Source of the DNA: Streptomyces sp. Je 1-369
GTDB taxonomy: Bacteria > Actinomycetota > Actinomycetes > Streptomycetales > Streptomycetaceae
Reading direction: 5' to 3'
Assembly (NCBI RefSeq): GCF_026810505.1
Contig: NZ_CP101750.1
Coordinates: 7,056,515-7,120,514 of the forward strand
Length of the DNA: 64,000 bases
Shown here: in pieces, positions 9,601-30,105 of the stretch
Layout: each line of letters starts with the position of its first letter
Numbering within the stretch: position 1 is the stretch's first letter
Program-made: the position numbers and the translations under genes
The notes under the pieces: generated by a model
Seen by the model: only the letters and a program-made list of their open reading frames with translations
Databases searched by the model: none
Told to the model about the DNA's origin: nothing

Positions 9601-12600
9601 GAACGCCAGCATGACCTGGAAGAGCGGGTGGTGGGCGAGGGACCGGGTCGGGTTCAGCGCCTCCACGAGGCCTTCGAAGGGCAGGTCCTGGTGGGCGTAG
9701 GCGTTGAGGTCGCTCTCGCGGACGCGGTCGAGGAGTTCGGTGAAGGTGGGGTCGTCGGACAGGTCGGTGCGCAGGACGAGGGTGTTGACGAAGAAGCCGA
9801 CCAGGTCGTCGAGTTCCTCCTCGCCGCGGCCCGCGACGGGTGTCCCGATGGGGATGTCCGTGCCCGCGCCGTGGCGGTGCAGGAGCACGCCGAGGGCGGC
9901 CTGGAGCACCATGAACATGGTGGTCTGGTGCGACCGCGCGAGGTCCGCCAGGGCCTGGTGCAGCCCGGCGTCGATGCGTACCGGGACCGCACCGCCCTCG
10001 GTCCCTGCCTGGTCCGGGTAGGGGTGGTCGGTGGGCAGCTCGATGCGGTCGGGCAGCCCGGCCAACGCGGTTGTCCAGTGGTCGAGTTGGGCGGACAGGA
10101 GGCTGTCGGGGTCGTCGGCGTCGCCGAGGAGTTCGTGCTGCCACAGGGTGTAGTCGGCGTACTGGACCGGCAGCGGCTCCCACGACGGCGGGCTCCCCGC
10201 GCATCGTGCGGCGTAGGCGGTGCTCAGGTCGCGGATCAGCGGTCCCATGGACCAGCCATCCCCTGCGATGTGGTGGATCACGAGGGCGAGCACGTGCTCG
10301 TCCACGGCGTCCCGAACGGTGAACAGCGCCGCGCGCAGCGGCTGTTCGGTGGCCAGGTCGAAGGAGTGGCGGACGGCGTCGTCCACGGCACCGGGCAGCT
10401 CCGCCTCGGTGACCGTCCCGACGTCCACCACCGGTCGCGCGTCGGCGGCCGGGCGTACGTCCTGGTACGGCTGGCCGTCGACGTCCGGGAACACGGTCCG
10501 CAGCGCCTCGTGCCGCGCCACGACATCGTGCAGCGCGGTACGCAGCGCGTCGGTGTCCAGGGCGCCGGACAGGCGCAGCACCACCGGCACGTTGTACGTC
10601 GGACTGGGCCCGTCCAGCCGGTACAGGAACCACAGCCTGCGCTGTGCGAACGACAGCGGTGTCCGCTCCGGGCGCGTGGTGGGCTCCAGCGCGGGGCGCG
10701 CGGCCGAGCTCGTCGGCACCTCCACCGTGCGGGCGAGAGTGGCGACCGTCGGCGCCGCGAACAGGTCCCGGATCGCCAACTCCACGCCCATCACGGCGCG
10801 TACGCGGCCGACGAGGCGCATGGCCAGGAGGGAGTGCCCGCCCAGGTCGAAGAAGTTGTCGTCGACGCCGACGCGGTCGAGGCCGAGTACTTCGGTGAAG
10901 AGTCCGGCGAGGATCTCCTCGCGTGCGTCGCGCGGGGCGCGGGACGACGTGGCCGTGCCGCTGTAGTCGGGGGCGGGCAGCGCCTTGCGGTCGAGCTTGC
11001 CGTTCGGCATCAGCGGCAGGGCGTCCAGGACCATGACGGCGGACGGCACCATGTGCTCAGGCAGACGGTCGGCCACCTGGGCGCGCACGGCGGCCGGTAC
11101 GGGGACACTCCCACGGTCACTTCCACCGGCACTCCCACCGCCGCTGTCACCGCCCCTCACGACGTAGCCGATGAGGCGTCGGTCGCCGGGGCGGTCCTCG
11201 CGGAGGACGGCAGTGGCACTCGCGATGCCGGGGCAGGCGGCCAACGCGGCCTCGACTTCTCCGAGTTCGATGCGGAAGCCGCGCAGTTTCACCTGGTCGT
11301 CGGTGCGTCCGAGGTAGCGGAGGGTACCGTCGTTGTTCCAGGCCGCGAGGTCACCCGTGCGGTACATGCGTGATCCGGGGGGCCCGTAGGGGTCGGCGAC
11401 GAACCGTTCCGCGGTCAGCCCTGGCCGGTTCAGGTAGCCGCGTGCGAGTCCGGCCCCGGCGACGTACAGCTCGCCGGGCATCCCGGGCGGCACCGGACGC
11501 ATGCCCTCGTCCAGGACGTATGTCCGTACGTTGCCGATGGGCCGTCCGATCGGCGGCACCGCGGCACCTGAGAGCGGGTCGCTCAGTGTCGCGCATACGG
11601 TGGTTTCGGTGGGTCCGTAGGCGTTGATCATGCGTCTGCCGGGGGACCAGTGTTCGACGGTGTCGGGGCCGCAGGCCTCGCCGCCCACCACGACGGTCAT
11701 CGTCTTCGGGACCTGCGCCACGTCCAGTACGCCGAGGGCCGAGGGCGGCAGCATGCAGTACGTGACGCCTGCCTGGGACACGACACGTGCGAGCGCGTCG
11801 CCGGGGGTGATCTGCTGAGCGTCGGCGACGACGAGGGCCGCGCCCGACAGCAGGGCCAGGCTCCAGTCCCAGGTCGCCGCGTCGAAGCTGGGTGAGGCGA
11901 ACTGGAGTACGCGGCTGCCGGGACCGAGGCCGAGGTGGGGTCCGGACGACGCGACCAGGCTCACCAGGCCCTCGTGTGTGACGACGACACCCTTGGGAGT
12001 GCCCGTCGAGCCGGAGGTGTAGATGACGTAGGCAGGGTGCGCGGGCACCGGTGCGGTCGCGGCCAGGCCGACGGTGTCCGGAGCGGCCAACTCAGCCAAC
12101 TCCGCCTCGACGGCCGCATCGTCGAGGTGCAAGACCGGGGTGCCCTGTGCCCACAGTCCCTTGGACGCCGTGTCCGTCAGTACGAGTGCGGGACGGGCGT
12201 CCTCGATCATGAAGCGGATCCGGTCCAGCGGATACGCGGTGTCGATCGGCAGATAGGCCGCCCCCGCCTTCCACACCGCGAGAACCGCGACCACGAGCTC
12301 CGGGGACCGAGGCAGCGCGAGCGCCACCACCTGCTCCGGACCCACGCCGCGTTCCGTCAACAGCCGCGCGACCCGGTCGGCGCGGGCGTCCAACTCGGCG
12401 TACGAACAGACCGTACCGCCGTCCGCCGCCACCAGGGCCGGAGCATCCGGCGTCTCGGAGACCCGTGCCGCGAACATGGCCGGTGCCGTCGCCTCCGGCA
12501 CCTCCACCACCGGGCCGGAACCCCACGCGCCCACCACGCGCTCACGCTCGTCGGCGGACAGCAGCTCCACCGCCCCGACCCGCTGCTCCGCGTCCTCGGC

Positions 12601-15600
12601 CACCGCCGTCAGGATCCGTACGAGTCGGCCGAGGAGCGCGTCCGCGTCGTGGGTGGCGTAGCTGTCGGTGCGGTGGTCGAGGCGCAGCCGCAGTTCGGGG
12701 CCGGGGACGACGACGAGGTTCAGGGGGTAATGGGCGCCGTCGTAACCCGTGGCTCCGGTGACGCGCAGGCCGCCGTCCTCGTCGGTGGAGTGCGCGGTGC
12801 GGGGTGCCAGGTAGTTCTCGAAGGCGACGACGGTGTCGAAGAGCCCACCCGCACCGGCCACCCGTTGGATCTCCGTGAGAGACACGTGCTGGTGCGGCAG
12901 CAGCGCGCCCTGCTCGGCCTGTACGCGCCCCGCCAGATCGGCCCACGTGTCCGTGGACTCCAGGCGCACCCGCACCGGCACCGTGTTGATGAACAGGCCG
13001 ATCATGTTCTCGATCCCCGGGATCTCCGGCGACCGCCCCGACACCACGGCGCCGAAGACCACGTCGTCCTGCCCGGTCATCCGGCCGAGGAGCACAGCCC
13101 ACGCGCACTGCACCAGGGTGTTGAGGGTCACGCCGGCGCGGCGTGCCCGGGCTTCGAGTGCCGTCGTGGTGGCCGCGTCCAGGTGGGACACCAGCCGCTC
13201 GGGCAGGGACGCGGATCCCGGGGTGGCCGAGGGCGCGGACGCCGCCGCGTACGTTGGTTCGGCCCCCGCCAGCGCTTCTGCCCAGGCGTCGTGCGCCGCG
13301 GTCCTGTCGCGCTCCACGAGCCACGTCAGGTAGTCGCGGTAGGGCGTCGTCCTGGGCAGGGCGGAGTCGTCGCCACCAACCGCGTACTGCCGGTACAGGG
13401 CGAGGAGTTCATTGATGTGGAGGCTCGACGACCAGCCGTCGGTGAGGATGTGGTGCTGGGTGATGACCAGGCAGTGCCGGTCCTCGCCCAGGCGGACCAG
13501 CGCGAACCGCATCAGCGGCGGCCGTGCCGGATCGAAGCGCCGCGCCCGCTCCTCGCCCAGGAACGCGTCCAGGGCCGCTTCGGCGTCCGTACGGCCACAC
13601 AAGTCCATGTCGTACCACGGGAGTTGCGTGCCGTCCTCGATGATCTGCACCGGTCGGTCCAGGCCCTCGTGGTGGAAGGCCGCGCGCAGGTTCGGGTGGC
13701 GTTCCAGCATGCGTTGTGCCGCCGCGCGCAGGGCCTTGGCGTCCACGACGCCGTCGAGACGGAGCGCCATCTGGACCGTGTAGACGTCGCGGGCGTCGGG
13801 TTCCGCACCGTCGGCCAGGGCGTGGAACAGCATGCCCTCCTGGAGCGGGGAAAGCGGCCAGACGTCGGCCAGCTCCGGGTACCGCTCCTCAAGTCGGGCG
13901 ATCTGCTGGTGGGTGAGGTCGACGAGGTCGAGGTCGCTGGGGGTGCGGCCCGCGGGCGCGGTTCCTTCGGCGTGGGCGCCGAGCGCGGCGAGCGAGGTCA
14001 GCCAGGTGTCGGCGAGCTCCTGGACACGGTGGCGGGGGAACAACGCCTCGGGCCACTTGAACGTCGCGCTCAGCTCGGAGCCGTCGGCGGAGTCCACGGT
14101 GACCGCGTTGATCATCAGCGGGTGCGGGGCCCGCATTCGGGGGTCCAGGCCGCCCAGCGACGGGCTGCCGGGGACCTGCTGCCAGTCCGCGGCTGTGGTG
14201 TCGGCGCCGGGGGACGGTACCGCGAACCTGCCGAGATAGTTGAAGGAGACCTGCGGGCCGGAGAGGCGGGCGAGGGCGGGGGCCGTCTCGGGGTTGAGGT
14301 GGCGCAGCAGTCCGTACGCGAATCCGTGGTCGGGGACGGCGCGCAGTTGCTCCTTGACGAGTTGCAGCGCACGGCCGACCGTCGGCCCGCCGGTGTGCAG
14401 CTCGGCGGCCGGTACGGCACCCGGGTCGAGCCGTACCGGCGCCATGCTCGTGAACCAGCCGACGGTGCGGGTGGTGTCGGCCCCGGCGAGGTCGTCCTGG
14501 CGGCCGTGTCCCTCCAGGTCGATGAGCGTGCCGGTGTGCCGGGGGTCGTCGCGCCAGGCGGCGAGGGCGACCGCGAGCCCGGTGAGGAGCACTTCGTTGG
14601 TGGTGGCGTGGAGGGTGGCGGGCGCGCTGGTCAGGAGCGCGTCGGTCAGCTCGGCCGGTACGCGCACGCGCAGTGAGGCCAGCGTGTCGGCGGTGCCGTG
14701 CGTGGAACGGCCCGCGTCCCTGCGCCTGCTTCCCGTGTCCCCGCCGTCCGCATCGTCCTCGTAGGTGTTCGCGTCCGCTCCGAGGCGTGGTTCGGGCCGG
14801 GACAGCATCTCCGTCCACCGCGGCAGCGTCACGGTGGTCCGAGGCTCGCGGGCCAGCTCCGTGAGCCGGTGCGCCCACTGCCGGAACGACGTGCCGACCG
14901 GCGCCAGCTCAGGGGTACGGCCTGCCAGTACGGCGGCGCCCGCGACGGCGAGGTCGGGCAGCAGGATCCGCCACGAGACGCCGTCCACCACCAGGTGATG
15001 AAGCGTCAGGAGCAGTCGACCCGGTTCATCGGACCCGTTGTCGAACCAGACGGCCTGCACCATCACGCCGTCGTGCGGGGCGAGCCGTGCGCGCGCCTCT
15101 TCCGCGTGGCGTACGAGGAGTTCACGCCGCCGCTCGTCGTCGAGACCGGCGGTCACCACCTGGACGAGACGCGGCTCGACCGGCACCGTACCGGCCGGCG
15201 GGACGTCGAGCACCCAGTCGGCGCCGGAGTCGGCGCCGGAGTCGGCCTCTGCGTCGGCGTACGTCCCGTCCCGCCGCACGAGCCGCGCCCGCAGCACGTC
15301 GTGGTGATCGACGAGCGCCCGCAGTACGTCGCCGAGCTGCCCGCGGTCGATGCCGCCGGGCACCTGTACGAACACGGACTGATTGAACTCGTCGAAGGGA
15401 TGGCCGGGTTCGAGGAGCCAGTGCATGACGGGCGTCAGCGGCACCTCGCCCACCCCCACGCGATCGGTGCCGGTGCCGGTGCCGGGTCCGGTACCGGCAC
15501 CGGACCCGCCGTTCCCCTCGACCGGCCGCGCCCTGCGGGCCAGCGCGCCAGGCGTCTGGTCCTTGAAGACGTCACGGGGTGACAGGTCGAGGCCGCGCTC

Positions 15601-18600
15601 ACGGGCGCGGGTGACCAGGACGATGGAGCTGATGCTGTCCCCGCCGAGGGCGAAGAAGCCGTCGTCGACGCCGACATGGTCCGGGTCGAGGCCGAGGACG
15701 TCGGCGAAGAGCCCGGCGACGATCCGCTCCCGCGGGGTGCCGGGGGCCCGGGTGGGGGTGGTGGCGCGGGTGTAGTCGGGCACGGGGAGCGCCCGGTGGT
15801 CCAGCTTCCCGTGCGCGCTCAGGGGCAGCGTGTCCAGGAGCACCAGGGCCGTCGGCACCATGTACTCCGGCAGCCGCGCGCCCACCGCCTTCCTCACCTG
15901 CTCGATATCGACGTCGACGGCGGCACCCGCCACGTCGTCGGCCACCAGGTAGCCGACCAGACGGCGGTCGCCCGGCCGGTCCTCACGTATGACGGCAGCG
16001 GCGGCCCGGACACCGGGACAGGCGGTCAACGCCGCGTCGACCTCGCCCAGTTCGATGCGGAAGCCGCGCAGTTTCACCTGGTCGTCCGCGCGGCCCAGGA
16101 ACTGCAGCGTGCCGTCACGGTTCCACCGCACCAGGTCCCCGGTGCGGTACATGCGCGACCCGGCGGGCCCGTACGGATCGGCGACGAACCGTTCCGCGGT
16201 CATCCCCGGCCGGTCCAGGTAGCCGCGTGCGACACCGGCCCCGGCCACGTACAACTCACCGGGCACACCGGGCGGTACGGGGGAGAGGCCCCCGTCCAGG
16301 ACGTACGTCCGCACGTTGGCGATGGGCCGCCCGATCGGCGGCACCACCGCACCCGACAGCGCCTCGCTCAGCGTCGCGCAGACCGTGATCTCCGTCGGCC
16401 CGTACGCGTTGAACATCTTCCGGCCCGCGGACCAGCGCTCCACGATCTCCGGGCCGCAGGCCTCACCGCCGACGATCAGCGTCAGCGTGCCCGGCAGCGT
16501 CTCCTCGGACAGCACCCGCAGCACCGAGGGCACCAGCGTGCAGTGCGTGATCTCCTCGGTACGGAGCAGTTCGATGAGGTCGGGTCCTGGCGTGAGCCGG
16601 TCCGCGTCGGCGAGCACCAGCGTGCCGCCCGTCAGCAGCGCCGTGAAGAACTCGGACGCGGCGGCGTCGAAGCTCGGCGACAGGAACTGCAGCACACGGG
16701 AGCCGACACCGATGCCCCACTGCTCGGCCTGCGCGAGCGCGAAGTTGGCGAGGCCCCGGTGCGGCACGGTGACGCCCTTGGGCGTGCCGGACGAGCCCGA
16801 GGTGTAGATGACGTACGCCGGGTGCGCCGCGTCCAGGGCGGTGACCCGGTCGGCGTCGGTGAGGTCGGACGCGTCCAGGCCCGCCAGATGCTCCTGGACC
16901 GCGGGATCGTCGAGGACGACGACGTCGGTGCCGTCCTGCTCCGCCAGGAGGTCACCGGCACCGGCGTGGGCCAGGACGAGACCCGGGCGGGCGTCCCGCA
17001 GCATGAAGCGGATGCGGTCGACCGGGTAGGTGGTGTCCAGCGGCAGATAGGCGGCGCCCGCCTTCAGCACCGCGAGCAGGGCCGTGATCAGCTCGGGGGA
17101 GCGGGGGATCGCCAGCGCCACGATGTCCTCGGGGCCGACCCCCCGCTCGACCAGGAGCCGGGCCACACGGTTGGCGCGGGCGTTGAGGTCCGCGTACGGG
17201 ACGGGGACGCCGTCGGCGAGGAGCGCGCTCACCTCGGGCACGGCGAGCGCACGCTCCTGGAACAGTTCGGCGGCGGTACCTGCGAGTTCCGGCGTGGCTG
17301 TGTCGTTCCATTCGTCGAGGACGCGGCGCCGCTCGTCGTCCGACAGCACGTCGTACGACGACACGCGCCGCTCCGGGGCGGCGACGCCGCACTCCAGCAC
17401 GCGGACGAGCCGCTCGGCGAGGGCGGTGACCGTATCGAGGTCGAACAGGTCGGTGCGGTACGAGATGACGCCGCCGAGCCCGTCGGCGGCGCCGTCGCCG
17501 TCGTGCTGCTCGGCGAAGCTGAAGGACAACTCCATCCGGGCGGACTGGAGACGGACGGCCTGCGGGGACGCCGCGAGCCCGCCGAACTCCACGGCCGCGC
17601 GCGGGGTGTTGTTGAAGGCCAGCATGACCTGGAAGAGCGGGTGGTGGGCGAGGGACCGGGTCGGGTTGAGGGCTTCCACCAGGCTTTCGAAGGGCAGGTC
17701 CTGGTGGGCGTAGGCGTTGAGGTCGCTTTCGCGGACGCGGTCGAGGAGTTCGGTGAAGGTGGGGTCGTCGGACAGGTCGGTGCGCAGGACGAGGGTGTTG
17801 ACGAAGAAGCCGACCAGGTCGTCGAGTTCCTCCTCGCCGCGGCCCGCGACGGGTGTCCCGATGGGGATGTCCGTGCCCGCGCCGTGGCGGTGCAGGAGCA
17901 CGCCGAGAGCGGCCTGAAGCACCATGAACATGGTGGTCTGGTGCGACCGCGCGAGGTCCGCCAGGGCCTGGTGCAGTTCGGCGTCGATGCGTACCGGGAC
18001 CGCACCGCCCTCGGTCCCTGCCTGGTCCGGGTAGGGGTGGTCGGTGGGCAGCTCGATGCGGTCGGGCAGCCCGGCCAACGCGGATGTCCAGTGGTCGAGT
18101 TGGGCGGACAGGAGGCTGTCGGGGTCGTCGGCGTCGCCGAGGAGTTCGTGCTGCCACAGGGTGTAGTCGGCGTACTGGACCGGCAGCGGCTCCCACGACG
18201 GCGGGCTCCCCGCGCATCGTGCGGCGTAGGCGGTGCTCAGGTCGCGGATCAGCGGTCCCATGGACCAGCCATCCCCTGCGATGTGGTGGATCACGAGGGC
18301 GAGCACGTGCTCGTCCACGGCGTCGTCGATGGCCAACAACGCCGCTCGGAGCGGCAATTCAGTGGCGAGGTCGAACGCGTACCGCATCACACGGTCCACC
18401 GCGCCGGTCAGCTCCGCCTCGGTGACCGTCTCCACGTCCACCACCGGACGTGCCTCGGCGGCCGGGCGTACGTCCTGGTACGGCTGGCCGTCGACGTCCG
18501 GGAACACGGTCCGCAGCGCCTCGTGCCGCGCCACGACATCGTGCAGCGCGGCACGCAGCGCGTCGGTGTCCAGGGCGCCGGACAGGCGCAGCACCACCGG

Positions 18601-18678
18601 CACGTTGTAGGTCGCACTCGGACCCTCGTACCGGTACAGGAACCACAACCGACGCTGCGCATACGACAACGGCACCAT
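6661..18678 (-). CDS. NRPS-1, C-A-T-E-C-A-T-C-A-T-TE (terminal synthetase)
   Basis: A 4005-residue synthetase. C1 begins at residue 1 (HHIAGDGWS near 130). A1 (about 470-960) has pocket DASTIGAVCK, close to Tyr/beta-hydroxy-Tyr codes. PCP1 carries GGDS near 1013. The E domain has [10 protein letters not shown] near 1230 and RTVGWF, predicting a D residue. C2 looks D-specific ([17 protein letters not shown] near 1745). A2 (YTSGSTG near 2220) has pocket DAWMVGAVCK, aromatic-like. PCP2 is near 2615. C3 follows (HHIAGDGW near 2805). A3 (near 3290) reads DILQLGVIWK, very close to the Gly code. PCP3 is near 3685. The thioesterase has GWSFGG near 3815 and a late SHDG histidine. The thioesterase makes it the chain-ending enzyme. 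It starts at ATG 18678 with only a weak upstream AGGGGA; the N-terminus has almost no sequence before C1. Confidence 0.95.
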   Translation of the reverse strand: MVPLSYAQRRLWFLYRYEGPSATYNVPVVLRLSGALDTDALRAALHDVVARHEALRTVFPDVDGQPYQDVRPAAEARPVVDVETVTEAELTGAVDRVMRYAFDLATELPLRAALLAIDDAVDEHVLALVIHHIAGDGWSMGPLIRDLSTAYAARCAGSPPSWEPLPVQYADYTLWQHELLGDADDPDSLLSAQLDHWTSALAGLPDRIELPTDHPYPDQAGTEGGAVPVRIDAELHQALADLARSHQTTMFMVLQAALGVLLHRHGAGTDIPIGTPVAGRGEEELDDLVGFFVNTLVLRTDLSDDPTFTELLDRVRESDLNAYAHQDLPFESLVEALNPTRSLAHHPLFQVMLAFNNTPRAAVEFGGLAASPQAVRLQSARMELSFSFAEQHDGDGAADGLGGVISYRTDLFDLDTVTALAERLVRVLECGVAAPERRVSSYDVLSDDERRRVLDEWNDTATPELAGTAAELFQERALAVPEVSALLADGVPVPYADLNARANRVARLLVERGVGPEDIVALAIPRSPELITALLAVLKAGAAYLPLDTTYPVDRIRFMLRDARPGLVLAHAGAGDLLAEQDGTDVVVLDDPAVQEHLAGLDASDLTDADRVTALDAAHPAYVIYTSGSSGTPKGVTVPHRGLANFALAQAEQWGIGVGSRVLQFLSPSFDAAASEFFTALLTGGTLVLADADRLTPGPDLIELLRTEEITHCTLVPSVLRVLSEETLPGTLTLIVGGEACGPEIVERWSAGRKMFNAYGPTEITVCATLSEALSGAVVPPIGRPIANVRTYVLDGGLSPVPPGVPGELYVAGAGVARGYLDRPGMTAERFVADPYGPAGSRMYRTGDLVRWNRDGTLQFLGRADDQVKLRGFRIELGEVDAALTACPGVRAAAAVIREDRPGDRRLVGYLVADDVAGAAVDVDIEQVRKAVGARLPEYMVPTALVLLDTLPLSAHGKLDHRALPVPDYTRATTPTRAPGTPRERIVAGLFADVLGLDPDHVGVDDGFFALGGDSISSIVLVTRARERGLDLSPRDVFKDQTPGALARRARPVEGNGGSGAGTGPGTGTGTDRVGVGEVPLTPVMHWLLEPGHPFDEFNQSVFVQVPGGIDRGQLGDVLRALVDHHDVLRARLVRRDGTYADAEADSGADSGADWVLDVPPAGTVPVEPRLVQVVTAGLDDERRRELLVRHAEEARARLAPHDGVMVQAVWFDNGSDEPGRLLLTLHHLVVDGVSWRILLPDLAVAGAAVLAGRTPELAPVGTSFRQWAHRLTELAREPRTTVTLPRWTEMLSRPEPRLGADANTYEDDADGGDTGSRRRDAGRSTHGTADTLASLRVRVPAELTDALLTSAPATLHATTNEVLLTGLAVALAAWRDDPRHTGTLIDLEGHGRQDDLAGADTTRTVGWFTSMAPVRLDPGAVPAAELHTGGPTVGRALQLVKEQLRAVPDHGFAYGLLRHLNPETAPALARLSGPQVSFNYLGRFAVPSPGADTTAADWQQVPGSPSLGGLDPRMRAPHPLMINAVTVDSADGSELSATFKWPEALFPRHRVQELADTWLTSLAALGAHAEGTAPAGRTPSDLDLVDLTHQQIARLEERYPELADVWPLSPLQEGMLFHALADGAEPDARDVYTVQMALRLDGVVDAKALRAAAQRMLERHPNLRAAFHHEGLDRPVQIIEDGTQLPWYDMDLCGRTDAEAALDAFLGEERARRFDPARPPLMRFALVRLGEDRHCLVITQHHILTDGWSSSLHINELLALYRQYAVGGDDSALPRTTPYRDYLTWLVERDRTAAHDAWAEALAGAEPTYAAASAPSATPGSASLPERLVSHLDAATTTALEARARRAGVTLNTLVQCAWAVLLGRMTGQDDVVFGAVVSGRSPEIPGIENMIGLFINTVPVRVRLESTDTWADLAGRVQAEQGALLPHQHVSLTEIQRVAGAGGLFDTVVAFENYLAPRTAHSTDEDGGLRVTGATGYDGAHYPLNLVVVPGPELRLRLDHRTDSYATHDADALLGRLVRILTAVAEDAEQRVGAVELLSADERERVVGAWGSGPVVEVPEATAPAMFAARVSETPDAPALVAADGGTVCSYAELDARADRVARLLTERGVGPEQVVALALPRSPELVVAVLAVWKAGAAYLPIDTAYPLDRIRFMIEDARPALVLTDTASKGLWAQGTPVLHLDDAAVEAELAELAAPDTVGLAATAPVPAHPAYVIYTSGSTGTPKGVVVTHEGLVSLVASSGPHLGLGPGSRVLQFASPSFDAATWDWSLALLSGAALVVADAQQITPGDALARVVSQAGVTYCMLPPSALGVLDVAQVPKTMTVVVGGEACGPDTVEHWSPGRRMINAYGPTETTVCATLSDPLSGAAVPPIGRPIGNVRTYVLDEGMRPVPPGMPGELYVAGAGLARGYLNRPGLTAERFVADPYGPPGSRMYRTGDLAAWNNDGTLRYLGRTDDQVKLRGFRIELGEVEAALAACPGIASATAVLREDRPGDRRLIGYVVRGGDSGGGSAGGSDRGSVPVPAAVRAQVADRLPEHMVPSAVMVLDALPLMPNGKLDRKALPAPDYSGTATSSRAPRDAREEILAGLFTEVLGLDRVGVDDNFFDLGGHSLLAMRLVGRVRAVMGVELAIRDLFAAPTVATLARTVEVPTSSAARPALEPTTRPERTPLSFAQRRLWFLYRLDGPSPTYNVPVVLRLSGALDTDALRTALHDVVARHEALRTVFPDVDGQPYQDVRPAADARPVVDVGTVTEAELPGAVDDAVRHSFDLATEQPLRAALFTVRDAVDEHVLALVIHHIAGDGWSMGPLIRDLSTAYAARCAGSPPSWEPLPVQYADYTLWQHELLGDADDPDSLLSAQLDHWTTALAGLPDRIELPTDHPYPDQAGTEGGAVPVRIDAGLHQALADLARSHQTTMFMVLQAALGVLLHRHGAGTDIPIGTPVAGRGEEELDDLVGFFVNTLVLRTDLSDDPTFTELLDRVRESDLNAYAHQDLPFEGLVEALNPTRSLAHHPLFQVMLAFNNTPRAELKFGGLDASVRPAGFHAARTDLALSLAERHGDDGSPDGILGSLTYRVDLFEQRTTTALVERLLRVLRTVAADPGRSIASVDVLSEGERHRVLDEWNDTVTAVPDATVPELFQAQAAATPDAIALVADGTQLTYDELNARANRLAHLLTEHGVGPEHIVGLALPRSPELVTALLAVLKAGAAYLPIDTAYPAERIRHMVQDARPTLVLTDSTTTGLWPEDTPTVLLDDPTPLQSRTTTLNTNPTITPDPSHPAYVIYTSGSTGTPKGVVVPHRGLANFLADMRGRVGVREGDRFLSVTTVAFDIAGLEVYLPLLCGAGVVLPGATVANDPAAMVRLIADAGVTVVQATPSLWRELAATPGASDLGLRRVLVGGEAVSAALAETLRGLGRAVTNVYGPTETTIWSTAAELSRGDGGAAPSIGRPISNTRVYVLDAALRPVPTGVAGELYIAGTGLARGYLNRPGLTAGRFVADPHGPAGSRMYRTGDLASWNDDGTLRYLGRTDDQVKLRGHRVELGEVEAALTGCPAVAAATAVIREDRPGDHRLVGYVVPEDGAPLDRQDLDDRLRRALPAYMVPTALVPLDALPLTPNGKLDRKALPVPDYTGATATSAATTTSTRAPGTPHERIIAGLFAEVLGVDVDRVGGDASFFALGGHSLLAMRLIGRIRAALGAQLRPRDFFEAPTVTGLAERVHGAEKAQGDVLLPLHVEGDRAPVFCVHPAGGHSWGYYHLKDHLPPGHPLYGLQARTLLQGAEPPASLPAMAADYVEQLRSVQPSGPYHLVGWSFGGLVAFEMAAQLQARGEEIALLALLDAFPAAAEDGVEPVPADEDSMLRMIAANAGYDPAAITTVGPDEPLTPAALSAFFQQVGAVMANLTAEDLRTFAHTLRHNAGIGAAFTPGVFRGDLLVLTAGRGRDGSPTAPGKGRDAWAAYVTGRVDEHQVPCSHDGMLLPDVLKPVGEILSRTLHSQHPTP
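9628..10312 (-). repeat. Condensation-domain repeat, copy in NRPS-1 module 3
   Basis: About 685 bases almost identical to 17641-18325 (constant offset 8013), spanning the centre of two LCL condensation domains. Related but less complete matches occur in NRPS-2. Confidence 0.85.
10790..12560 (-). repeat. A-T didomain repeat, copy in NRPS-1 module 2
   Basis: About 1.8 kb closely similar to 26440-28180, from the PCP through the adenylation domain; both give the pocket DAWMVGAVCK. The offset changes by about 33 bases at the A-T linker. Confidence 0.8.
17641..18325 (-). repeat. Condensation-domain repeat, copy in NRPS-1 module 1
   Basis: Partner of 9628-10312; differences are few and clustered at the edges, as expected from gene conversion. 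Confidence 0.85.
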
Positions 18679-18773
18679 GTGTTCTTGCGTTCCCCTCGTG
18701 TCATAGCGGCAGCTCGAGCGCCGGTTCGTCCCGCGCGATGTGCACCCGGACCGGGAAGGTCCAGGGGTTCAGG

Positions 18774-19715
18774 TCACCCGGACATGGCCACCAGGACGCG
18801 GCGCGGTCCGGTGTACGGGCGGCGACCGTGCGCCACGGCCACGTTGTCGATCAGCAGCAGATCGCCCTCGTACCAGTCCACGTCCACGGCCGCGTCGAGA
18901 CCGTGGTCGCGCACGTGCGCCACGTACTCGTCGGGAATGGGGCTGCCGTCGGCGAACGTCACCGACTGCGGCAGCTCGTCCTCCGGCATCAGCTCGGAGA
19001 GCATCATCGCGGTGTCGGCGTCGAGACCGGCGAGGTGCCACTGGTCGAACTGGTTGAACCAGACCTCGTCGCCGGTCACCGGATGCCGCACGGTGGCCGG
19101 GCGGACCTGCGTGACACGGAGCCCGTCGTCCGCCCTCCACTCCCACGAGACGTCGGCGTCCGCGAGGTGCGCCTCCACCTCGTCCTTGTCGGAGGTCTCG
19201 AACGTGTCCTGCCAGCTCTTGCCGAAGCCGGCCCCGCTCTGCAGGTTCTGCGTGTAACGGATGCCCTTGCCGAAGGCGGCCCTGACGTCGTCGTCGAGCG
19301 AGCTGAGCCACAACGTGCCGTCGACCACGGGGGTCGCGCCCCCGGTCACCGGTCGGCGCTCGCAGTAGAAGGCGAGCCGGGACGGCCACTTGCGGGCGTA
19401 GGACAGCTCGTTGTGCATGGAGATGGTGAACTCGGACGGGTACTCGGTCGAGGTGTAGACGTTGCTGCCGACCTTGGTGCGGGGCGAGTTGCCGTGCACG
19501 TAGGCGAGGCGGTTGGGCAGGAGCAGGTCGAGCGCCGAGTCGACCTGCTCCTTGGACGTGCCGAAGCCGCGGAACACCAGGGCCTTCTCCGCGAGGAGCA
19601 GGTCGGCCGTCCTCGCCGTGTCGCTGATCGCCGCCAGCAGGCCCTCGTGGTTCGCGGGCACCCCAGCCGTCTCCGGCGTCACCACGTGGGGCGTCCAGTC
19701 GCTCGACTTGCTCAC
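18774..19715 (-). CDS. TauD/SyrP-like Fe(II)/2-oxoglutarate dioxygenase (amino acid beta-hydroxylase)
   Basis: A 313-residue member of the TauD/TfdA fold. The metal site is H-N-E near residue 100 (HxE, as in SyrP and AsnO-type enzymes rather than HxD), the distal histidine lies in AHGRRPY near 294, and the 2-oxoglutarate arginine follows in GPRRVLV. SyrP-type enzymes hydroxylate the beta-carbon of an amino acid held on an NRPS carrier; module 2 of the adjacent NRPS-2 has an Asp-type pocket, so beta-hydroxy-Asp is my inference. It starts at GTG 19715 with GAGGAG upstream, 65 bases after the NRPS-2 stop. Oddity: right after its stop, 25 codons in the +1 frame (to about 18701) keep strong G/C third positions, as if one C of a CCC run had been gained. 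Confidence 0.86.
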   Translation of the reverse strand: MSKSSDWTPHVVTPETAGVPANHEGLLAAISDTARTADLLLAEKALVFRGFGTSKEQVDSALDLLLPNRLAYVHGNSPRTKVGSNVYTSTEYPSEFTISMHNELSYARKWPSRLAFYCERRPVTGGATPVVDGTLWLSSLDDDVRAAFGKGIRYTQNLQSGAGFGKSWQDTFETSDKDEVEAHLADADVSWEWRADDGLRVTQVRPATVRHPVTGDEVWFNQFDQWHLAGLDADTAMMLSELMPEDELPQSVTFADGSPIPDEYVAHVRDHGLDAAVDVDWYEGDLLLIDNVAVAHGRRPYTGPRRVLVAMSG

Positions 19716-19780
19716 GTCACTTCTCCTCTGATCCCTCTGACGGCTTCTGTGCTCGGTCGCTCTTCTTCGGTGGGCCGGAC

Positions 19781-29542
<9,762 letters not shown>

Positions 29543-29785
29543 GGTTGATCCACTCTCCGTACCAGGCGCTGCAACGTGCCGAGGAAGCCCATTGACAGTG
29601 CGCGCGACCACTTCACCGGAACCGGAATGCGACCGTCCGCCCGTTGACGCCCGCGCCGGGTCCAGGGGCGAGGGGAAACAGGGCGTGGGCGTGCCGCACA
29701 CACCGGTCAAGAATGTCCTGGGCAATGGCGCACGGATAGGAAACAGTGCGTGTCGTCAAGATGGCCCAAGAGTTGGGAAAGGACG

Positions 29786-29893
29786 TCAGCTCGGCTTGGT
29801 CACCCGATTCGCCAGGGAATGACCCGCCGATGGGCCAGATGTGCCTGCCGCGCCCCACTGAGGAATGTCTGCACAGCCCCCGCCTCCGTTCAT
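29786..29893 (-). CDS. Possible 35-residue leader peptide upstream of NRPS-2
   Basis: ATG 29893 is preceded by GGGGGGAG with about 4-base spacing, the strongest ribosome-binding sequence in the intergenic region, and the frame runs 35 codons to TGA 29786-29788. The peptide is Gly/Ala/Ser-rich with one Cys and two Trp-Gly/Pro-type turns and resembles nothing I know. It could be a translated leader or attenuator for the leftward operon, or chance. Low confidence. Confidence 0.25.
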   Translation of the reverse strand: MNGGGGCADIPQWGAAGTSGPSAGHSLANRVTKPS

Positions 29894-29958
29894 AGTGCTC
29901 CCCCCGTATCGGAGCCATGAGTTGAAGGGACACTACAACCGGCACTGCGGGCTGTACA

Positions 29959-29974
29959 TGTGACCCCCGTCACA
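29959..29974. promoter_or_regulatory. Crp-type operator, TGTGA-N6-TCACA
   Basis: The 16 bases read TGTGACCCCCGTCACA, an exact match to the general Crp/Fnr palindrome TGTGA-N6-TCACA and also to the GTG-N6-GNCAC pattern I recall for Streptomyces Crp. It lies 131 bases upstream of the NRPS-3 start and about 415 bases upstream of the NRPS-2 start. A cAMP/Crp input to both operons is inferred; Crp is a known activator of antibiotic clusters in Streptomyces. Confidence 0.6.
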
Positions 29975-30105
29975 AGAGCGTCCGAAGCAGGTCGGAGCCC
30001 GGTCGCAGTGTAATCAATGCAACCGGGGCCGGTCGACGTGATGTGTGATTATGTGGACCGCCCGGCGAGTGCCGGGGTGCATGCACGTCACTGCGGGGGA
30101 CTTGG

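Larger units (their letters stand above)
29543..30105. promoter_or_regulatory. Divergent control region between the two NRPS operons
   Basis: The 564 bases between the NRPS-2 and NRPS-3 starts must carry promoters for both operons. It is noticeably more A/T-rich than its flanks. It contains a perfect Crp-type palindrome (29959-29974), a possible 35-codon leftward open frame (29786-29893) and open but non-conserved in-frame extension upstream of NRPS-2. I could not pick convincing -35/-10 boxes by eye. No pathway-specific regulator gene lies beside it. Confidence 0.7.

Noticed and set aside
6658..11373. Very long open frames on the strand opposite the NRPS genes, including this one of over 1500 codons
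   Set aside because: They are mirror effects of high GC3 in the NRPS genes: Arg/Gly/Val/Pro-rich translation with no domain motifs, while the other strand carries complete NRPS motifs.
29543..29725. Extended N-terminus of NRPS-2 from TTG 29725
   Set aside because: The added residues lack third-position bias and do not resemble a docking or condensation domain; the C domain starts cleanly near 29542.
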